Shown here one piece after another: positions 22,101 through 32,509 of a stretch of 64,000 nucleotides of DNA. The notes beneath the pieces are model-generated. The model did no database searches and was not told where the DNA came from. It was given only the letters and a program-made list of their open reading frames with translations. A program made the position numbers and the translations under genes. The stretch covers positions 31,085,419 to 31,149,418 of the forward strand of contig OZ020486.1 in NCBI GenBank assembly GCA_963971405.1, read 5' to 3'. Source of the DNA: Psococerastis gibbosa. Its lineage: Eukaryota; Arthropoda; Insecta; Psocodea; Psocidae. The number at the start of each line of letters is the position of its first letter. Within the stretch, counting starts at the first letter, position 1.

Positions 22101-25100
22101 GATTCCATTAGAGCAGAGCATGTTTCAAACTGCGGCAACTTGGTAGTGTGCACAGCGTTGGCAGGGGAACCTGGTGGGACATGATAACTCGCTCAGGCAG
22201 TATAAGTCGAGTCCTGGTCACCTCCGATTTAATCGTCTGACTTTACCATGTTCCCCAAGTGGTTCGGAATCCACTATAATCAGGAGGTCCACCCTGTTAG
22301 TCAACTCCCCTTTCCCCGAGGTGAAAGAGTCTGCCCTTAGGGTGCCTCAAGTTAACAAACAGAATCACTCCCCCCGCCAGGCTGACAGGGTTGCCTAAAG
22401 GAGAAATGCTGAAAGCAGGCGTTAGAAAGAACAACAACTACTAATTCAATCCCGGCAACAGTTTTAAAAGAAAATCATCTCATTACATAACTCAAATCTA
22501 CCTATCCCAATGTCTGACGTTTTATTTTTGTCCTAGTGAATTTTTTGAGGGCGAAAAGACGTTCCTGATAGCCTACTATAACCACCTGAAGGAAGCAACA
22601 GCACGCGCTGACAAAATGACACGGAAACATAAAGACGTCGCCGATTCATTTATTAATATTTCCTCGGGACTGTGTCAACTCTCCGCCATAGATCATAAGG
22701 ATTTAGAGAAGCTACTCACCAAAGTTGCCGACCATTTAGAAAAAGCCAGGGTAAGTCTTCGACTTCGATGGCCAGGTGGTAACGTGCTTGCACTTGTGCG
22801 AGTCTTTACACGCCATGCAATCGGAGACGTGTCGTTATCATCACGGGTAATAACCTACAGAGGCGACTGAAAAGGTCAATCGGATACATTCATTAAATTG
22901 TTTGTATGCGATTTATCTAAAAAAAAAAAAGTAGAGTAAATAATTCTGCAGTCGTATCCTTTGGTTGTGGTAAAGACTAGCTATGGAACATCACTGCGTT
23001 CTGCATCACTAAAATTTAACTTATTCGTATTTTCTTACAAAAATAATGCGTTTCTTTTGTTAAATTGATTTGAAATGTAGAAATTTTATTACGGTACATA
23101 TTTGGTTACTTGTGCTGCTTCCAGCTCAGGTGATGCAACTGCCATTATTGGGTCCAACCTGATCGTGTAGTATTGTATGTCTCGTTGTATGCAAGGGGCT
23201 GAGCACTCTAGGAGAATGTGCTCAAGTGTCTCATTAGTCAGCCCACATACACAGCAGATCGGAAATCCGATAAAACGGAGATGGTGCAAGTATTTTTATT
23301 ATTTGTTTATTTTTAATGCACTATTGTAGAAATTGGAGGCCCGCGTGGCATCTGATGAAGACCTGAAGCTGTCGGACACGCTGCGGTACTACATGAGGGA
23401 CTCCAATGCTGCCAAGAGATTGCTTCAGCGTCGTTTGCGCTTCCTAGCCGATTTCGAAAATGCCAACAGGAACCTTGAAAAAGTCAGAACCAAGAATAAA
23501 GACGTTCATGCGGTATGTACCTTCAATGTTAAATTTTCCACGAGCCTTAAATGAATAATAAAACTTTGCTCTAGCTTGGAAAACATATTGTTATTATGGT
23601 AAAGCTAACGGTTTTACTGGGATTTGTAAGGGATTATGTTATGTGGGTTTTTTACGTTCTCCTATGCGCACTAATTTACCCAAATATTATGGGAGTTGAT
23701 GTGCTGTTACCTTGATGATAACATGGTTGCATTGGCAACCTATTTAATTTACCTGCTAGATAAATGAAACAATGACAAAGTTTTTGTTTTATAATGAGTC
23801 TTCTGAGAAGAGTATACGACAATTGGTATTAGTTTTGAATTTTACGGAGCCTGTAAGCCACACCTAAATATTTATGAATTATGGTTCTCAAGACTGCTTC
23901 TCTAATTTATTATTATTATTTTTGATTTCAAAAAGGCTGCAGAGGTTATGGAGGTATGCCAATACTTTGTTCTTTTCATTTTTTATGCCTTGTTTGCAAC
24001 CTTTACAAGTTATTTTAAAATTTTGTGAGTATGTCTTGTGCCGTCATACAAAAATGCCTGGTATGAGTGTTTTAATGCTATGTAGTTACTGAAACTTATC
24101 AATTGGTTTACGTGCAATTGCTTAATCTTATTGAACTGTCATGAATATGAGTTAATTCAGTGTTCGCTAACTTGTTCTACGCTACCAAAGTTTTCGTTTT
24201 CCTTTGCAAAACTTGCAGGCATGGTTTTGTATATATGCATGTGTAAGTTGTCTAGGAACACGGCTTAGTGGTGAAAACCAGTAGTTTAGCTTTTTTATAC
24301 ATGTATGCTTCAAGCACTCTCAGTCTGTTTCCAATATTTTTACTAGCCTACTTAGGTTATGTCCATCAGAACAGCCCGGTAGGGGACTAGAGGGGATAGT
24401 TTTAGAAATGAAGTGATGAGAAGAGCGTTTGGTGTGTAGGAACCATTGGTGGAGAGGATAGCAAGAAGGTGACTGCTATTGTTCGGACAGGTAAAGTGAT
24501 AACAGTGGATAACAGCATGTGCGCGAGGAAATGGCTGGAGGAGAAATAGAGGGAGCACGAAGAACAGGAGGTCCAAATATATACCAGATTGTGGACATTA
24601 TTGATGATGACTTAGGTTTGCCTATTGTTAATTGTTGGGTTAGCCGTTATGAAGAAGATTAAGGGTCATATTTGTTCTCAACTCAAATTTCCTCGCATAA
24701 TGCCTCGAGAACTGTACCTGTACCCAAGTATTGAATCTAGAATAAAACTAACATGAGGTTGGATTGTTTTTTGTTAAGGCGGAGCTAATGCAGCAGAAAG
24801 CAGGTGATAATTTCGAACAAATCTCTGAGAAAAGCAAAGAAGAATTAACGAACTTCCAAGCGAGGCGGATCTCTGATTTTAGGAAAAACCTTGTGGACCT
24901 TGCCGAACTGGAGATTAAGCATGCCAAGGTAACTATACGGTGGTTACTACTCCTTTTTGAAACTTTATTTCACGGGATGATTGCGGAAAAATTATAAAGA
25001 ATATATGCCGTGCAGCGTGTCACAGTTTTCAAGTTCCCCATTTTAGTCAATAGAGAATATTGTTATCTTCATGTCGTCATATTATGATTCGCTTCTATTT

Positions 25101-26272
25101 TTTACACAAAATTGGGGAGGAACGCGCTGCAACGTGGAAACACAGTGCTTCTTACCGGTAATCCTGACTTGCAGCTACCTGCAGTTCGACCAAACTGAAA
25201 ACTGAAGCCAATATCCTATTTTCACTGGTTTCAATAACTGTGGACATATTAGTAGTAGTTGTTGATAAGGGCCTCAGGCCGCTATTTGGGCCCATAAGTC
25301 TGCCCTACATCTTCTACTGCAATTTGATCATATTGCTGAACTTTAGTGGCCTAAGGTTTATATGACACTCTGCATCAGCCACCGCAAACTCCAAGTGTTT
25401 CAAACGTGAACGCCAGATTGCTGGACAGTCTGCTAGTATGTGCCATCCTGTTTCATCTTCCCTTTCACAATAGCGACACTCAGGATTAATCGGCATCCCG
25501 ATTCGTGATAGGTGTTTCCGAAAGGGTCCGTGCCCTGTGAGGAGGGCAATTACTCTCTACGCGCCAATATGCGCGAGTCCCAGCAGCTCTGTCACCTTCT
25601 GTCACCTTCATCGAATGGTCGGCATTGCATAATCGTGAATGCCGGAACTTCTGCATACCCTACTCATGAGAAAACTTTTCCGCCGTCCATATTAGTTATT
25701 GCCCGCAGCCTGTCAGGCTTATCACACTTGCTGGTCTGATGACAGTTGGTGATTTGTATGAGGCGTTTGTTGAGTTGCCTTGCTATGCTAGGAATACCCG
25801 AACCATAGTGAACAAAAATAATAAAGACTTAGTTGAGCATGCCTCAACTGCAACCGAGCAAGAATAAAAAAGGGCCAGATCCCCTCATTTCATTCAGTCT
25901 GAGGAATAATAAGAATAATTGTAGTACCAATGATCCGTAGGGGAACTAAAAAAATAAAAAATACCTTTAAAACAAAAATGTGCTGCAACGCCTGAAACAG
26001 GGTAATCGAGTCACTTATACGACAAGTACGAACATAGCTGTGTGAAACTAGAATGTTGTAAGTTTATTCCAATGATAATTCACACAATTTTAGCCCCTTC
26101 TTCTTAAAAATAACTAAAATCACAAGAAATATGGTGTCACTACCGCTCTTATCCGGTTAACCTTTTTCGTAATATAACACACGAGAAGCTTATGAAGTGA
26201 TTTATGTGTGTATTGTTTTAGTCACAAGTGCAGCTGCTGAAGAAAAGTATTGCCAGTCTGAAAGAGGAATGA
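19164..26272 (+). CDS. SNX6: Sorting nexin of the SNX5/SNX6 type (PX-BAR), first exon not found
   Basis: A PX-BAR sorting nexin, the ESCPE-1/retromer-associated membrane-tubulating subunit that pairs with SNX1/SNX2 on endosomes. Coding exons: 19164-19220, 20615-20830, 21243-21364, 21671-21901, 22537-22750, 23330-23512, 24779-24928 and 26222-26272 (TGA 26270-26272). These give 407 codons in one frame, about the length of human SNX5/6. The PX domain comes first ([30 protein letters not shown]), with [20 protein letters not shown] and [15 protein letters not shown]; the BAR part has [49 protein letters not shown] and [17 protein letters not shown]. The first listed exon enters in phase 0, so a further exon must supply the Met. 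I cannot separate SNX5 from SNX6; invertebrates usually have one. Introns are loaded with LINE, SINE and MITE insertions. Confidence 0.93.
19955..20115 (+). mobile_element. CR1-like LINE 3' remnant in sorting nexin intron
   Basis: Translates as [17 protein letters not shown] and then ANSLEKFLI, the pattern found at the extreme C-terminus of CR1/Jockey-type reverse transcriptases, followed by a stop. Only about 160 bp remains. Confidence 0.55.
20251..20525. repeat. Foldback element with TTTGTACAAAGTC arms
   Basis: The left arm contains TTTTTGTACAAAGTCAAATT (20260-20279) and the right arm its complement (about 20495-20514). Inner parts CATAAATGAG and CTCATTTATG also pair. Probably a MITE. Sequence at 39055-39110 (AAGTCAAATTTC context) looks related. 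Confidence 0.5.
20885..20985. mobile_element. Hairpin element family H, right half (copy 4)
   Basis: Matches the right half of copies 1-3, from ATAGCACTTTCCA through ATCTTGTTTACATTTTAAAT to TAATCGCCATGATCGGG. The left half is missing. It lies 55 bp downstream of a sorting nexin exon donor. Confidence 0.6.
22081..22440 (+). mobile_element. 5S rRNA-derived SINE, copy 1 with long 3' module
   Basis: The head starts GCCAACGGCCTTACCATGTT, matching the 5' end of animal 5S rRNA as I remember it, and ends near TTGGCAGGGGAACC, where 5S has its GGATGGGTGACC box. Then comes a body with AAGTGGTTCGGAATCCACTA and TCAGGAGGTCCAC, and a 3' module with GAGGTGAAAGAGTCTGCCC, GCCAGGCTGACAGGGTTGCC and GAAAGCAGGCGTTAG, ending in an ACAAC-type tail. 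Other copies: 60548-60835 (+), 32510-32790 (-), and the 3' module alone at 52397-52520. This fits the SINE3 class. Confidence 0.6.
22757..22935 (+). mobile_element. tRNA-derived SINE family D, directly after a splice donor
   Basis: Starts near CTTCGACTTCGATGGCC with an A-box-like GATGGCCAGGTGGTAACGTG, then TTGTGCGAGTC, GCAATCGGAGACGTGTCG, ACAGAGGCGACTGAAAAGG, and ends TATGCGATTTATCT plus an A run (22919-22930). It begins within about 10 bp of the exon end at 22750. Other copies: 12930-13098 (-), 43240-43382 (-), 34270-34405 (+), and an end fragment near 45080-45115 (-). Confidence 0.65.
23080..23289 (-). mobile_element. LINE 3' remnant, zinc-knuckle end of ORF2
   Basis: On the minus strand an open frame reads [20 protein letters not shown] and then ILLEC, the C-x2-C-x7-H-x4-C knuckle seen at the C-terminus of Jockey/R1-type ORF2 proteins. 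It stops at about 23089 with AATAAAAT just after. It lies in the sorting nexin intron, opposite to the gene. Confidence 0.65.
24360..24620 (+). mobile_element. RTE-like LINE ORF2 tail remnant
   Basis: Frame fragments read [25 protein letters not shown] and later [20 protein letters not shown]. This resembles the usual ORF2 tail pattern in which a 'RRLxWxGHVxR' line is followed by 'RRxGRPxxRWxDxIxxD'. Stops and frame changes interrupt it, so it is a pseudogene fragment. Confidence 0.45.
25260..25560 (-). mobile_element. LINE 3' remnant, RNase H/zinc-knuckle end
   Basis: The minus strand reads [20 protein letters not shown] and then [20 protein letters not shown], the junction of RNase H-like end and C-x2-C-x8-H-x4-C knuckle of Jockey/R1/LOA-type ORF2. 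An in-frame stop lies just upstream, so it is defective. It sits in the last intron of the sorting nexin. Confidence 0.7.
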
Positions 26273-26811
26273 CAGCGGACGGGAGCAGCGACAGTGGCGC
26301 CGCCGTGGCCGTCGTCTACGTGAGCCGCTCCGTCCATTTCAACCACAGCCTTGTAACTATCACGTGTTGAAATGGACTCGATCTCTACAAACTACATTAT
26401 CCAATGCTGTAAAATCACATTTACGCAAAAATTCCACTAGATAATGTGTCTATGCATGCTACTGCTACATGCTACTACTATTATGATGTTATTCGAGAGA
26501 GAAAGATTTCCCGTTAATTACTGTATAGATGCAATCCTTAAGTGTGGTGCCCGTTGTTGGAATCATTTGGATTGACTGGTTGGTTATTTCGAAGATTTCA
26601 AGCTTCTATGTATTCTTAGAGCAAATTTTGTTGAGTATTAATCTATTAAAAGAGATGTGGCTTCGAACCAGTGGATATAAACTCCCTTTGAACTTTTAAA
26701 AAAACAACCGAGCCTAAATCGAACTAAAGTGGCTGCTAAGTCAAACTTCGATTAAATTTAGTTTTTAACTTGCCTTTTATGAGTGATTATTGGCTTGATG
26801 TAAGTCCTTAA

Positions 26812-27197
26812 GGGCCAACTGGAGTCGCCCATATTCCATTTTCTGTTCCAAGTTCAATTTCTCATGAAATATGGAACGCAGAACAATGAAAAAATACTGA
26901 GTCGCAAGAAGAATTTTTTCTCCTAATTTTGATATATAGTATGTGGTCTTAACTAACCCCAATTCGCCACAGTTGATGAACTCCTTCAACTTGAACTCCT
27001 GAGTGACCGTTATTTTTTGCATATCAAGTTCACTAACTATAGCCGATCGATATTGATGATTGCAACATACTATATATCAAAATTAGGAGAAAAAATTGCT
27101 TCTTGCGACTGAGCATTTTTTCATTGTTCTACGTTCGATATTTAATGAGAAATTGAAGTTTGCACAGAAATGGAATAACGGCGACTCCGGTTTGCCC
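26812..27197. mobile_element. TTAA-flanked foldback element (piggyBac-like MITE)
   Basis: The left end GGGCCAACTGGAGTCGCC and right end GGCGACTCCGGTTTGCCC are inverted copies, bounded by TTAA at 26808-26811 and 27198-27201. Arms are about 140 bp, including TTTTCTCCTAATTTTGATAT and its complement. TTAA duplication with ends in GGG/CCC is the piggyBac pattern. No transposase. It lies 540 bp past the sorting nexin stop, so it may be in the 3' UTR. Confidence 0.7.
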
Positions 27198-28471
27198 TTA
27201 AAGAAAGTGCGACCAGCTACCGTAGCACAAGGAACCAGGTTAACTTATTGCCGTGGTTAAAAATATGAACAAAGCAATGATAGATAGGTCCTTTCCATTC
27301 TTAAAATGTTTTGTTTACATTTTTAATCCCGGGAATAGACTCGTGCCCGAACGCTTGCGAACTTGTCTCAGTATCGAGGACGTTTACCAGTTTGCCAATG
27401 GCCTAAAATTCATGCAGGGACAATATAAATATTGTCCGATAACTTCATGGGGTCCTTGGCTTTGAGCAAAGACCAATAGGTCCATAAATAGCCCTTCTAA
27501 GCATTAAAAAAAAAATAAGTTGATTTAGTAAACTTATATCATAAAAATGTGTGTTTATGCAAGTAATAAACAAAGTTTTTCATTATCTTTAATTATTAAT
27601 AATCCGACATGTTTCAAAAATTAAAAAATAAAATTCTGCAGAAGGTTCCCTAGAATTCATAAGAAAGAAATTTGCCATTTACAGGATCTGAGCGATGTGT
27701 TCAGTGTCGTTAAAGCTGAAAAATCTGGATATGAAACAAGGTTGAGGCCTTAATTGCCTTTGCACTGTACATGTGGTAATGGATTATTATCTCCGCATAG
27801 GTATACCCCTATAAGGCTAGTCGTTAAACCTGATAAACTGCATAGGTTATCCGGGAAATCAAATTAAAATTAAACTATTCAGTGGTGCATCAGATACCAC
27901 ACCCAACGATACAGTACCTACAAACCCCTTAATTATGCAAGATCTAAGCTCTTGTATGTAAAGCTTAAGCAGATATTTGTTTTTGCAAAATATTACTACT
28001 GAAGATATTTTCACTCATCATCATCATTGTATTCTATTGTTAAATAATTTTAGTTGTCAATGTATTTTGTAGCACTGTTAATTTAAAAATGACGCTTTGT
28101 TATGGAGGGAACTCCCACTTACTTGCTAATGTGCCAAATTGAAACTGTCTATGAGTATCTAATGACAAAATAGTTTCCAATATGCATTGCCGTTATTTTT
28201 ACATGGATTAGAATTATGACACGTGAAGGAGTATATTTTAAGTTATAATACACAGTTCCCTTATAGGGAGAGATGACACATTCAAAATGTGTCAATTGCC
28301 CCGGCAGTTTAATTTCACTAACCGGTTCAATTGCAATAGTTGGGATTTATTCTTCATGCAGAAATAAAATTCTAAAAATGTTTTCACATTCCTCATGTGC
28401 CCAAAATTTTAACTTTTAATTTTAATTATAACACAAGCAAACCACGACCCCAAAAAAATGGATTCCGTCCG

Positions 28472-28488
28472 CCCCCCCCCCCCCCCCC
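28472..28488 (+). repeat. Poly-C run of 17
   Basis: A pure C tract in AT-rich sequence. A similar run lies at about 61969-61984 and a G run near 8847-8856. Length calls at such sites may be sequencing errors. Confidence 0.8.
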
Positions 28489-30352
28489 AATTTGCAATGC
28501 AATGCCGTTTCTGCGTTTCTGACCCTCCAACAGTATTCAAGCTACCTCTGCCATAAACTGTATATCAACTTGAATGCATAAAATGAGTCCGTACACTGAA
28601 AAGGTTTGGTGAAGCAGAAGAATCGTCATGATTTATTTGCACGTTTGAAATGTCACTTCTCTCAGTAATTGAACTCTTCGAATAGTATGAAAGATAAACT
28701 ATATTATGTTTTGTTGCATTGTTTGTTCCATTAATGGTAATATTTTGAGTAATATATATATTGATTAAAAGTTTAGTTTTAAAGTTATCTTCGAAAAGCA
28801 CTTCGTTGCTGTATACGTTAGTTACGTTATCATCATTAACGTGGCCGATTGAGTCAGTACATAATATTCATTTTATCATTAAATTTTATGTGTTTCATTT
28901 AATGCCGGAAAAATGAAGTACCTAGCGAGAGAATTTTGTAAGAATTCCTCTCATAAAAGAAACACTGCTCATGGCCACCCTTAAGGTGCAATGATAGCTA
29001 ACTTCAAAGCTCTGCCTTAAAACATTGATATCATTCTTATTTGTTTAGTTGTTGGCCTGAAATATAAGTCATGACTGTCTCCTTTTGTGTATTATTATGT
29101 CGTACTGCTGAGCGAGTCATCAGCTGCAGTATAGTAACCTGAAAACTAAAACAGGTTTTTCCTCTCTGACATCAGGCTAGGTAGGCCTACTTTCAAATGT
29201 TCTTTGTTGCATTCAAAGTCGAGGGATACATAGCAAGGACATGAGGTTACCTAACGCAAGCTATTATATTCTATAAATAATTTTAGGTTTTGCTTTCCGT
29301 TAGAAGTTAGCGGAGCAGTTTTAAGTCAGTTCTTATTCTAACACGAATTTCTGCAAACGCTCCTTGTCACATTAATTTTATTGGCGGACGCATAAGCCTG
29401 CTATGTTGCATAATACCTTCCTCAATCATTTCCTTGTTCTGCTGATTGAGATTCCAACTTAAAACTAAAAATTTGCTGCAGCTCTTTCCTAGGAGAACTA
29501 TCTACATGGTACACATTTTAGATGTCTCGATTGGTAAGGCTGTCTGATGTGTAGTGTATGTGTACCCACTGCTACTAGGCTGCGTACAAAATCCGATATT
29601 AAAGCCAATCGGAGGGAGAAAAGCCTCAAAGGTGTAAAAAATCTAATACTTCATGAAATATCGATCGTAGAGCTTCTTAAAATGTCACATCCATTTGCAG
29701 GAATGTTCCTCTACATTTAGATATATGACATGTGCCCTTCTATATAGCCTAAGACCGATTGGTCATAATTATTATTAAAGTTGTAAAAAATAACGGATGT
29801 GAGGTCGTCCACTGCAAGGCAATTAGAAACTGGTCAACCGGTGTTAATAACATATAGTATACAAATATATAAAAATGTGGAGGAGTATTCATTCTAAGGG
29901 ATGTGACTTTTTTAAAGCTCAAATTTGATTTCGTTAAACAACGATTATTGGGAGGTGGTAGGTAGCGGAGTCTGGTGCTAGCTGGATATTCACATGATAA
30001 TGAATATATGAACTTCTGTAATAAATCACATAATCATAAATATATAAAATTTTTATTATATGCGGATAAACTGCAGACATTATTACATGATAGTTCACGT
30101 ACAGTACCGTATTTAAATAATATTAATTTTATCATTGGTACTAATTCACTAACTAGATACAGTTCAGTATACGTACACCATACTTCTTCAATCTGATTTT
30201 AATCTCTCCAAATATGAAATACATTTTGCCGTTATTTACTCCGAACAGTTCTAATTGTATAGTATAATATTGTGCAAGCAGTGATAATTTCATTTATAGT
30301 TGTAAATGCGTTTAAAAAAAAACAAAAAACGCGGGAATTGCTTTAAAAATGA

Positions 30353-30442
30353 TGACGTCACCGTTATTGACCAATGACGTTGTAAGGTTGGCGCATGCGC
30401 ATGCTTGCACGGCCTCGATTTCCCAAGTGGTTGCCATCTTGG
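30353..30442. promoter_or_regulatory. Promoter-like cluster: CRE, CCAAT, NRF1-like and YY1-like sites
   Basis: Within 90 bp: TGACGTCA (30353-30360, perfect CRE), CCAAT (30371-30375), GCGCATGCGC (30391-30400, a perfect palindrome matching the NRF1 core) and GCCATCTTGG (30433-30442, YY1-like). This set is characteristic of TATA-less animal promoters. A donor-like GGTAAGA occurs at 30513-30519, so a short noncoding first exon on + is possible. No recognisable coding sequence follows directly. Which gene it serves is unknown. Confidence 0.5.
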
Positions 30443-32103
30443 ATTGTTTTTTGTGTGCTAAACTGTATAGATTGTATGAAACGCCCGCTTTTTCCCACTT
30501 AATATCTCAATGGGTAAGATATTATCACCTTTCAAATGTTACATATGTTTGTACCAAGGGCTTTACCCCGTCGAAAGTCAATTTTAAAGCTTCAAAAACC
30601 CAATTATTTGAGGTCGTGGCCTGTGTCAATTTAGGCCAACAGCATTCGACTTGCTACTTTAAATAATGCAATTCTCCCATATTTGTGTTTGAATTATTTG
30701 CAATACCTATTTATCGTATGCTAGTACATTTTACACAGTTTGATTCACAATTTAAGAAGATTGTGTCAGCTTTTTTGTAATTCTTTCCCAAGCCTGCCCG
30801 GTGCATGTTGTTGGAATAGGCTTTCCTTAATTTGGTTATTGATGTAAACAGTATTGTGAGAGCAATGTCTAATTTGGATATCCGTTAGCTCGTGAAAGTG
30901 AATCCACGCTGTGGTTTGTTGTGACAGTGTCATAGCCCAGGCAGATAACGCTACGCGTCAACTGTTTGTTAACAAATTTGGTCTATCAGAATAAAGTGTT
31001 GTCGTTCTATCTCTCCTTTTGCACTTGGGCCCTCCACTTTATACAAAATAATATCAAGTACATAAAATGCAATTGTTATGAGAAAGTTGCCTATGATTGT
31101 TATGAAAACGTCACTGCACATCTGAATAGACTATTGGTGACTTTGTCCTACTATTGCAATTGAGGCAACCTAAGGGGTAGCATGAACCTAAGTAAGTTGC
31201 CAGAAATTGCGTCAATTTGGGTAAGTCGTCTAGTGTAACTCAAAAACTGTCGAGCTCAATCGATTAGGCTGCTTGTCTTGCCGTTGTTGCTTTGTGCCAA
31301 GGGACAGGAAAGCGCGTTAGGCTTTGAGATATTTGGTGACAGAGACGCCCAACTTTTAAACTCGTTGTTTTTTTTTGTAACGGGTGGTGGAGGCACTGTA
31401 ATGCAATACGCCAATGTTTATCTTTTATGTCAGTATCAGAGGATCGAAGCCATTGGCACGTCTTATGGAAGCAAAGTGCTTCTTTTTGTACATATTGACT
31501 TGCAGGAACCGGTAGTCCCAGCAATTTGAACGCTGTCCATACAATATATTGATATGTCTAATGCATTCGCAAAATTTTAAAATCAGGATGGCTGTTAATG
31601 GGGGTAGGAATGCTATTGCGGTTGTAAGAAAAATTATGTATTAATCTCGGCTTCTACTGCCTCATGTAAATTAATTTTGTAGTCTTTATGGCATTGCCCA
31701 ATCGCAGCTCTGATATCTCATGAACGCCGGGCTGTTGGCTTCATCGTGAAGTTGGGCACCTGTGAGAATAGGAAAGAAGGCTGTCCTTACAAGATTGCTA
31801 TTTTACTATTTACTGACCTAATAGAAATAATGAATACATTTAGTAGTTAATCGTCCACCATGTGTAAACCTCTGGAATCGGACATATGTTGTGAGAGAGG
31901 GAAACGAGGCTGCTGTCGTGCACCATGGTGCGGGGGACTCGCGAGGGCTGTTTTAGCGATACCGTCCGCAAATGTATGTTTAATGTTAATTACATTACGT
32001 GTAAGTATTATTGTAGTATTATATGGTACATATAACACTGACATTAAATTAACTTTGGTTCAAGAGTTCACCTCCTCGTTATAACCGAAAATTTAGGATA
32101 CAA
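30443..32103. other. No gene recognised; downstream of the promoter-like cluster
   Basis: If the cluster at 30353-30442 is active on +, this is exon 1 plus intron. Open frames here show no family motif and no coding-like bias. No repeat unit clearly recognised. Confidence 0.4.
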
Positions 32104-32183
32104 GGGCTTGTGGTCCAGCGGTTAAGACGACGCCCCGGTTAGGCGTAGATCGTGGGTTCGAATCCCGCCAAGCTCAGTTTTTT
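32104..32183 (+). mobile_element. tRNA-like sequence with intact cloverleaf (SINE family A head)
   Basis: Positions 32104-32176 fold as a tRNA. The acceptor stem GGGCTTG/CAAGCTC has one G-U. A 3-bp D stem has loop AGCGGTTA. The anticodon stem ACGCC/GGCGT has loop CCGGTTA, and the T stem GTGGG/CCCGC has loop TTCGAAT. A T run (32178-32183) follows as a Pol III terminator. The anticodon would be GGT, but position 33 is C rather than U, so a functional tRNA is doubtful. A relative at 47730-47796 keeps the acceptor and T arms but has a shrunken anticodon arm. Shared downstream CTCTAATTT-type sequence indicates a SINE. Confidence 0.6.
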
Positions 32184-32365
32184 CCATAACCTCTAATTTC
32201 GGTTATTACGTGTGTCGCTATTTCACCCCCGATTTTATCACGGTTTTTTGTGTGCAATTTGATTAATTCAAGTTTTGGTGGCAGGTGTTTGGGGAGTCAG
32301 CGGTGTGGAATATAGTGCGGGGGTGCGGTGGTAGCGGAGGTCGGTCACACGCGTCATAGTCAGGA

Positions 32366-32443
32366 ATGTCGTCAAGCATGCGGACCACTTTGCAAACAGT
32401 TCCAGAGTCCCTTCCTGCCGACCATGTCAGCAATGCCTCCAAG
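32366..32443 (+). CDS. Candidate first coding exon (26 codons, phase 0)
   Basis: ATG at 32366, then a frame reading MSSSMRTTLQTVPESL and ending NASK, with donor GTAAGC at 32444. The exon ends on AAG in phase 0. The upstream 90 bp is GC-richer and CpG-containing (GGTGCGGTGGTAGCGGAGG), fitting a 5' UTR. I do not recognise the protein. It could be an alternative first exon of the same long gene as 43580-43927 and 54283-55257, both of which also end in phase 0. Transcript support is lacking, and short ATG-donor pairs arise by chance. Confidence 0.35.
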
Positions 32444-32509
32444 GTAAGCCCTCCATGACTCTATACCAACTAAAAGTATATTAAAGTAGTTCTGTCGTTC
32501 GATGTCGAG

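Larger units (their letters stand above)
26273..30352. other. Sorting nexin 3' flank and intergenic region
   Basis: Probably contains the sorting nexin 3' UTR. AATAAA at 28363-28368 and AATAAAATT near 27626 are possible ends. Contains the TTAA-flanked foldback (26812-27197), a trace of family H core near 27308-27330, a C run at 28472-28488, and at about 29620-29960 a diverged member of the repeat family also seen at 34795-35005. No further gene seen. Confidence 0.45.

Noticed and set aside
23935..23958. Possible 18-bp microexon (AAEVME) with donor GTATGC in a sorting nexin intron
   Set aside because: The acceptor would be an A-rich AAAAG. Joining 23512 directly to 24779 already gives the family length between KDV and the FEQISE block.
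30349..30666. 105-codon ORF directly at the CRE/NRF1 cluster
   Set aside because: Includes the promoter motifs themselves and shows no family resemblance; a donor-like site interrupts it.
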